Origin: Nostoc sp. UCD121
GTDB taxonomy: Bacteria > Cyanobacteriota > Cyanobacteriia > Cyanobacteriales > Nostocaceae
Direction: 5' to 3'
DNA: 40,333 nt
NCBI RefSeq assembly: GCF_014222285.1
Contig: NZ_JACKZS010000049.1
Location: 1-40,333, forward strand
The translations under genes were made by a program, and so were the position numbers. Shown here one piece after another: positions 36,160 through 40,333 of this stretch. Below the pieces are notes generated by a model. It searched no databases, was not told the origin of the DNA, and worked only from the letters and a program-made list of their open reading frames with translations. Numbering within the stretch: the stretch's first letter is position 1; the number at the start of each line of letters is the position of its first letter.

Positions 36160-36699
36160 TTAAACAACAACTTCTTGAGCAACTTTAGGATTTACCCTAG
36201 TTAGAATCTGTTGCACTCGATCAATTTCCTCATCTGTGCCTGAGACAATCACCATGAACTTACCAGCTTTGATTTCTGTCTCGTACTTCAAGGCTTGCTC
36301 TTTGGGAATTCCCAATCCTACAAGGGCACCTACTAACCCCCCTGCCACAGCAGCTCCTACACCCCCTACAACCATACCTTCGAGCCAACCTGCCAGCACT
36401 CCGGCAACGTGTCCAGCTACAATCACAGGGCCGACTCCTGGAATAAACAGCAAACCAACCCCTGTGAGAATGCCAAATAGTCCACCAAAAAAGCTGCCCC
36501 AGTAACCTGCTTCTCCGGCTCCAGCTTTAGCCGTATCTTTCCAGGTGAGAAAGCCACGGATATGTTCAGTGGTTTGATAGTCTTTACCGATAATCGAAAT
36601 CTTTTGCATATCGAAGCCCGCTTTTTGCAGTTCTAATACGGCGGTTTCTGCTTCAACATGGGATGGAAAAACTTTCACAGTTTCGTGTTTGTATAACAT
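36160..36699 (-). CDS. General-stress-type glycine-zipper membrane protein
   Basis: A 179-residue protein. An N-terminal ferredoxin-like domain (VKVFPSHVEAETAVLELQKAGFDMQKISIIGKD) matches the general stress protein 17M-like domain. It is followed by a long glycine-rich hydrophobic region, about residues 65-135 (GGLFGILTGVGLLFIPGVG; VAGVLAGWLEGMVVGG), two or three glycine-zipper helices. A C-terminal domain again has the KFMVIVSGTDEEIDRVQQIL fold. It probably inserts in the membrane. AAGGAG is well placed before the ATG. It follows the LuxR-type gene by 42 bases, so regulator and stress gene are likely co-transcribed. Molecular role unknown. Confidence 0.8.
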   Translation of the reverse strand: MLYKHETVKVFPSHVEAETAVLELQKAGFDMQKISIIGKDYQTTEHIRGFLTWKDTAKAGAGEAGYWGSFFGGLFGILTGVGLLFIPGVGPVIVAGHVAGVLAGWLEGMVVGGVGAAVAGGLVGALVGLGIPKEQALKYETEIKAGKFMVIVSGTDEEIDRVQQILTRVNPKVAQEVVV

Positions 36700-36741
36700 A
36701 GATTTGACTCCTTATGAGTGAGAATTAAACAACATTATCTT

Positions 36742-37212
36742 TTAAGTGGACAAGACCTGATCGCACGCAGCGCCGGTATTGCTACCTGAGTGCGTTGGCG
36801 TTGGCGTAGCCTCTCGTAGAGAAGCCTTGCCTTCAGCATCGCTCGCACAGGATTTCTTCAAAATATTGCGAACATGGGTTTTCGTCGTACCTGTACTGGT
36901 GTACAAATTTTGGGCAATTCCATCATTGCTGTACCCGTCAACAATCAGTTGCAATATCTCTAACTCTCGCTCAGTCAACGTTTCAATAGTAAGGATTTGG
37001 CTGTATTCCGGTTCTATGCCTCGAATTGCAATTGTTTCAGCATGGTTGCTGCCATCAGCTTGAACAGGATTTGCGTGTTGAAGCAATCTAGCGACCTCTT
37101 GGGCGACAGCAGTGAGTGCATGATTAATAGGAGAATTTCCAAAAAAGTTACTCTGAGTTGGAACTTTGGAATACTCAAAATCATCTCCAACTAGTAATGG
37201 CATACGTGTCAT
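36742..37212 (-). CDS. LuxR-type HTH transcriptional regulator with a C-terminus frameshifted by a repeat
   Basis: A 156-residue protein. The N-terminal part is unassigned. Residues about 78-120 form a LuxR-type helix-turn-helix (TLTERELEILQLIVDGYSN, GTTKTHVRNILKK). The last about 38 residues are not native: a 43-base repeat sits at 36795-36837. If it is removed, the reading becomes SCASDRTQVAIPALRAIRSCPL, the normal end of a LuxR HTH, with GCGATCGC restored at the joint. The insertion therefore replaced the last helix and shifted the frame. The protein may still bind DNA weakly or be inactive. No receiver domain is present. GAGGATAA precedes the ATG. Confidence 0.82.
   Translation of the reverse strand: MTRMPLLVGDDFEYSKVPTQSNFFGNSPINHALTAVAQEVARLLQHANPVQADGSNHAETIAIRGIEPEYSQILTIETLTERELEILQLIVDGYSNDGIAQNLYTSTGTTKTHVRNILKKSCASDAEGKASLREATPTPTHSGSNTGAACDQVLST
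36795..36837. mobile_element. 43-base dispersed repeat inserted in a LuxR-type gene
   Basis: The unit reads TTGGCGTTGGCGTAGCC, then TCTCGTAGAGAAGCC, then TTGCCTTCAGC. The middle holds the palindrome CTCTCGTAGAGAAG. GCGTAGCCTCTCGTAGAGAAG is a sequence type known to be scattered through filamentous cyanobacterial genomes. It splits a GCGATCGC (HIP1) octamer between T and C. The single junction and the frame restored on removal make insertion the simplest reading. Confidence 0.7.
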
Positions 37213-37686
37213 AAAATTATCCTCAACGAAATATTGATTGAGATTACTGACTCAATTCGTAGATGATCTAAGCTGTTTGAAATACTGAGAAATTATTCTG
37301 TTACTAGAAGACCATAAACAAGAATCAATAACACAATTGATCTGACGATGACGTAAAGCCGATCATGCTGTTGTCAAAACGCGAACATTGATGCGAGCAA
37401 TGTACACTTTTTTAGATATATCAGGCAGGAATTGGGAAATATCAGGTCACGGTCAAGGCTCACTGATACCGTATGTTCAGCATCAGCGTTGAGCATACAA
37501 CCCTCTTATTACTCTCTTTGTGTCAAGTAAACTGAAATATTGCAACTAAATTGCTTTCAATATTTGCCTGAATTAAATATATGCAATTAACTCTAACTTG
37601 TCGTCCACTCAAAGTTGAAACTTTTGTACAATACAATGATTGATGAATCAGTCCATATATCAATGTAAGGTTAGCTTCAACTAAGG
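37213..37686. other. 474-base AT-rich intergenic region between divergent genes
   Basis: It must hold the promoter of the LuxR-type gene on the minus strand. GTATGTTCA at 37471-37479 and the near-inverse TTGAGCATAC at 37489-37498 form an imperfect 9-base dyad. ATATCAGG is repeated directly about 22 bases apart (near 37418 and 37439). No gene or clear promoter boxes were seen. Confidence 0.45.
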
Positions 37687-37974
37687 TTGGAATCTAAATT
37701 CATACTAAAGTTCAATACCTTAGACAATTTACAAGGGTTCAACGCCTATGGAAAGGGGATAGATACGTCCGTGCATACAGCGCTTCCGACAGCTATAAGG
37801 TACATCCTCAAATCTGAAAGCTTTGATAAAAGAGGGCAAGGAGAAAACTTATTTAGCATGAGTATTGCGATGCCGATAGTACAATCGCTACTCCGTCATG
37901 TTCAAGCTGGTGGTTTTGGCACAGAAATTGCTGATGCTTGCAGAAATGCGCTTGGTGGATCTGCGCCTGCTTGA
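37687..37974 (+). CDS. Hypothetical small protein, doubtful
   Basis: An open frame of up to 95 residues from a TTG; other possible starts are GTG 37771 and ATG 37858 (the latter has AAGGAG 14 bases upstream). The C-terminal part, MPIVQSLLRHVQAGGFG and TEIADACRNALGGSAPA, looks like an amphipathic helix followed by a Gly/Ala-rich tail. I recognise no family and no ribosome site is convincing. It could be a remnant of a longer gene or a real small ORF. It stands alone, with decayed genes on the opposite strand downstream. Confidence 0.3.
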   Translation: MESKFILKFNTLDNLQGFNAYGKGIDTSVHTALPTAIRYILKSESFDKRGQGENLFSMSIAMPIVQSLLRHVQAGGFGTEIADACRNALGGSAPA

Positions 37975-38041
37975 AATATGCGACAAATTTTAACTGGAGT
38001 GCTGGTTTTAGCTTCAAGGCTAGTTTCGTTTGTCTTGACAG

Positions 38042-38296
38042 CTAATCATACGTAAATAACTGAACATTATTACAATTTATACATTTACGCGCGCGCAGCT
38101 TTTCGCCTTCTCCCCACCCAGCCCCATCAGCACGGAAATACACCCACTGACTTACTGATTCTCCAACGGTACGACCCCAAATAAAATTTTGTGAACCGCA
38201 GATAGGACATGGCGTTTCTTGTGGGCTAAAGTTTTTGTGATTCGGTTGGTTGTTTATGAGCTTCCCCCGATAAATTCTGAGTGCAATCTTCAGCAG
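38042..38296 (-). pseudogene. Small zinc-ribbon protein gene without a recognisable start codon
   Basis: An 84-codon open frame on the minus strand ends at TAG 38044-38042. It reads ...RIYRGKLINNQPNHKNFSPQ, ETPCPICGSQNFIWGRTVG, ESVSQWVYFRADG, GEKLRARKCINCNNVQLF. Two CxxC pairs (CPIC, CINC) about 40 residues apart form a zinc-ribbon-like site. The frame is closed upstream by TAG and has no ATG, GTG or TTG; only CTG at 38296 or ATT at 38287 could start it. The coherent pattern says it was a real gene. It is either truncated at its 5' end or uses a rare start. Function unknown. Confidence 0.6.
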
Positions 38297-38500
38297 CTAT
38301 TGGGCCAGAGTGAAATCGCGATCGCTTGAGATGGAAGTACCGATTTTTCCCAACTGACTGATAATTTTATTTGCCAGCAATCATCACCGTAAAAAACTTT
38401 CTGTTGTCCGTTGGGTCAAAATATCGCGCACTATCCGTTTCTATGTCTCGATCTCACCCACTGCTTCTGGAAATTGATTTTTGACTTCTTGAAGATTCAT
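38290..38500 (-). pseudogene. Decayed small gene upstream of the zinc-ribbon frame
   Basis: ATG 38500 opens MNLQEVKNQFPEAVGEIET and meets TAG at 38443-38441. The same frame then continues KRIVRDILTQRTTESF to a run of six A on the plus strand (38391-38396). One base fewer there would join YGDDCWQIKLSVSW and EKSVLPSQAIAISLWPNSC up to TGA 38292-38290. I read this as one small protein broken by a nonsense and a frameshift. The family is not recognised, and chance cannot be excluded. Confidence 0.4.
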
Positions 38501-38647
38501 AGATTGGGGTAAAAATAGCGTCGCCCACACTAGGGGCTTATTGGCTGAAAGTATTACTATTCATCTTAATTTGTCAATGGCTGTAACCAATAAATTCAAG
38601 TATGCTGAATTTATCAGTAAAGAGTGCAGATTCCACAGGAGATAGCT

Positions 38648-39232
38648 TTGTTCAATATTAACTTTTCTTTTTGTATCTGGTTAAAACAACGTTATACAGT
38701 CATTGGAGTTTTATTGCTTGCTATATCTATTACAGCTTGCAATAACTCTGCTACATCACAACTAGCATCTGCCAATCGCCCAACCCTGGCAAATCTTTCG
38801 GACAGGTCTAATCCATCTTCTCCACCCGCCTCTGGCACACAAAATCCTGACAATAACCAGTCCCAAGAACAACAAGCAGTCCAACTGATTCATGATTATT
38901 ACGATGCCATCGCACGTCTTGACTATAAACAAGCTTACTTGGCTTGGGATGGAGATGGTACTGCCAGTAAGCAATCATTTGAGGAATTTCAGCAGGGTTT
39001 TGCTAACATCGTATCCATTGTTGAAGAAGTCGGAAAACCGGGTTCTTTAGAAGGGGCAGCAGGCTCGCTATATATTGAAATTCCCGTTACTGTTACGAGT
39101 GTTACTAGCAATGGAACTCCACAGCGTTTTCGTGGTAGCTATAAGCTGCGAAGAGTCAATAACGTTCCTGGCTCAACTCCAAACCAACGTAAATGGCATA
39201 TCTACTCGGACAATATTTCTCTTGAGCAGTAA
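38648..39232 (+). CDS. Putative lipoprotein with a C-terminal SnoaL-like domain
   Basis: A 194-residue protein. The N-terminal hydrophobic stretch TVIGVLLLAISITAC ends in a lipobox-like cysteine, so it is probably lipid-anchored. A Ser/Pro/Asn-rich linker of about 45 residues follows. The C-terminal part begins QAVQLIHDYYDAIARLDYKQAYLAW and ends WHIYSDNISLEQ, resembling the small NTF2/SnoaL-like modules found in cyanobacterial lipoproteins. I chose TTG 38648 because AGGAG at 38637-38641 lies six bases before it; an in-frame GTG at 38624 has no ribosome site. It stands alone. Role unknown. Confidence 0.72.
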   Translation: MFNINFSFCIWLKQRYTVIGVLLLAISITACNNSATSQLASANRPTLANLSDRSNPSSPPASGTQNPDNNQSQEQQAVQLIHDYYDAIARLDYKQAYLAWDGDGTASKQSFEEFQQGFANIVSIVEEVGKPGSLEGAAGSLYIEIPVTVTSVTSNGTPQRFRGSYKLRRVNNVPGSTPNQRKWHIYSDNISLEQ

Positions 39233-39640
39233 TTGGTTCTAGAAAAATCCTGAATCAGCCTGAATGCTCTGTTACTTCCTTTTAAACGTCAACTCTCCCT
39301 AGTCAAAATCAGATTAAATATTTTGCATAAATAAGTAAATTTGTTTCTACGCTCAAACTCAGAAGCATCAAAACCCTGGTAATAGGTGATGTCAGATAGA
39401 GAAAGAGCATTATGAAAGTGAGATTATTAGCGTTGATACTGATGGGACTGTGCGAGAAAATTTTGGAAGCGATCGCACGTTGTTTAGCGGATCTGACAAA
39501 ATTGCACAGCTCCGGTGGGGAAGATGCAGCAGCAACTAATGCAGCTTGTGACTTGAAGAGTCTTCGCTACATCCCACACCCTATACCTCATAACCTGTTT
39601 GCGATCAATTCAACTACCTACCGAAAAGAGAACAGAGCTG
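39233..39640. other. Intergenic region before the WD40 gene
   Basis: An open frame from ATG 39412 runs across this region and into the WD40 gene in another frame (MKVRLLALILMGLCEKILEAI at its start). It has no family resemblance and most of it overlaps the WD40 coding sequence, so I do not call it. No strong hairpin or repeat was noted. Confidence 0.5.
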
Positions 39641-40333
39641 ATGTTAGACAACTGGTTGAGCAAAAAACAGATATGGTTGCTGCGTGGTGTAGCGATTATA
39701 ATTTTTTTGATACAAGTCGGAGCATATTTGTGGAGCAGTTACCGAGCAACGAATATCTGCAAGTTGTCGCAGCCTCATTCCCAGTATTGCGATTTGACAG
39801 TAGTACGGAAGTTAAGTGGAGTAGCAGAAGCGATCGCCCTTTCTTCTGATGGTCACACCTTAGTGGGCGGCGGTGGCAAAAGCTTTAGCGTCTGGCATCT
39901 GCCAAGTCAGCAGCCGCAATTAACCCTCAAAGGAGATGCGAATGATATTTATGACCTTGCGCTTTCTGCTGATGGTCAGACTTTGGTGAGTGGGAGTTTA
40001 GACAAGACGATTAAGGTGTGGAATTTAGCGACGGGAAAACTCAAATTTACGCTCAAAGGGCATCTGGAATTTACGTACTGGGAAATTGTTGCGTAGTTTA
40101 GACGCTCACTCAGATGGTGTTACTTCAATTGCGATTAGTCCAGATGGCAAGAGGATTGTAACTGGTGGGATAAGCACCCCAACAATGAAGGTTTGGGATT
40201 TACGCACTTTCCTTATGCTAAAGGGCGAAAGTGGGCATACCCAACCAGTAGAAACCGTTGCGATTAGTTCAGATGGTAGATTGATTGCTAGTGGCAGTGA
40301 CGATGGCACAATCAAGCTTTGGGATTTACACAC
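39641..40333 (+). pseudogene. Membrane-anchored WD40-repeat protein, frameshifted, runs off the window
   Basis: From ATG 39641 the protein has a transmembrane segment (IWLLRGVAIIIFLIQVGAYLW) and a beta-propeller of WD40 repeats (AIALSSDGHTLVGGGG, SVWHLP; DLALSADGQTLVSGSLDKT, IKVWNL). The frame ends at TAG 40094-40096. From about 40064 another frame takes over: IWNLRTGKLLRSLDAHSDG, TSIAISPDGKRIV, then AISSDGRLIASGSDDGTIKLWDL to the window edge. At the switch KGH is followed directly by the last strand of a repeat, so most of one WD40 repeat appears deleted out of frame. WD40 propellers are protein-binding scaffolds. The 3' end is not in the window. A sequencing error is possible. Confidence 0.7.

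Noticed and set aside
39412..39849. 145-codon open frame beginning MKVRLLALILMG
   Set aside because: More than a third of it overlaps the WD40 gene in another frame, it has no family resemblance, and the WD40 reading is clearly the coding one.

Overview
This window is chromosomal DNA from a cyanobacterium, probably one with a large, repeat-rich genome. The signs are the very frequent HIP1 octamer GCGATCGC and its core CGATCG in genes and gaps, a Ser/Thr-kinase/AAA/histidine-kinase hybrid of the type common in filamentous and Chroococcidiopsis-like cyanobacteria, purine-rich short tandem repeats of the GCAGGGG/CCCCTGC and TAATGACT kinds, and decayed IS5-type transposases. No rRNA, tRNA or CRISPR array was found. 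Genus cannot be read from the sequence.

Layout. (a) 0.2-1.9 kb: an MDR-family NADPH:quinone reductase, then a broken IS5-type transposase and a 51-base palindrome. (b) 2.1-14.8 kb: two successive signalling modules, each a multi-domain histidine kinase, a NarL-type response regulator and a cytoplasmic DsbA-like protein. The kinases, regulators and DsbA-like proteins are paralogous pairs, so the module looks duplicated. (c) 14.9-30.6 kb, all on the plus strand: an accessory block of small redox and hydrolytic enzymes. It holds alpha/beta hydrolases, Dps, a GMC oxidoreductase, three short-chain dehydrogenases, SnoaL/NTF2-fold proteins, an FMO-like flavoprotein, an HSL-type esterase, DUF6130, DUF302, an isochorismatase-like hydrolase, a mercuric-reductase-like flavoprotein and a lactate/malate dehydrogenase. 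It is interrupted by an IS5 scar, a 172-base MITE-like element and a duplicated scrap of an SDR gene. (d) 31.0-37.2 kb, all on the minus strand: a LuxR-type regulator (C-terminus broken by a 43-base repeat), a glycine-zipper stress protein, a type II NADH dehydrogenase, a short-form 6-phosphogluconate dehydrogenase, an archaeal-type class I fructose-bisphosphate aldolase and a TehA-family channel. (e) 37.2-40.3 kb: a gene-poor, decaying stretch with a weak small ORF, a zinc-ribbon gene without a normal start codon, a frameshifted small gene, a lipoprotein and a membrane-anchored WD40 protein that is frameshifted and runs off the window.

How it may fit together (inference): the sensor modules in (b) could report redox or chemical stress, block (c) looks like detoxification and general stress metabolism, and block (d) supplies sugar catabolism (6PGDH, aldolase) feeding reducing equivalents to NDH-2. 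No regulatory link between blocks can be shown from sequence alone. The most notable observations are the duplicated kinase-regulator-DsbA triad, the 43-base repeat that split a HIP1 site and frameshifted a LuxR-type gene, the MITE-like element, and a 14-codon leader ORF apparently coupled to a hydrolase gene.
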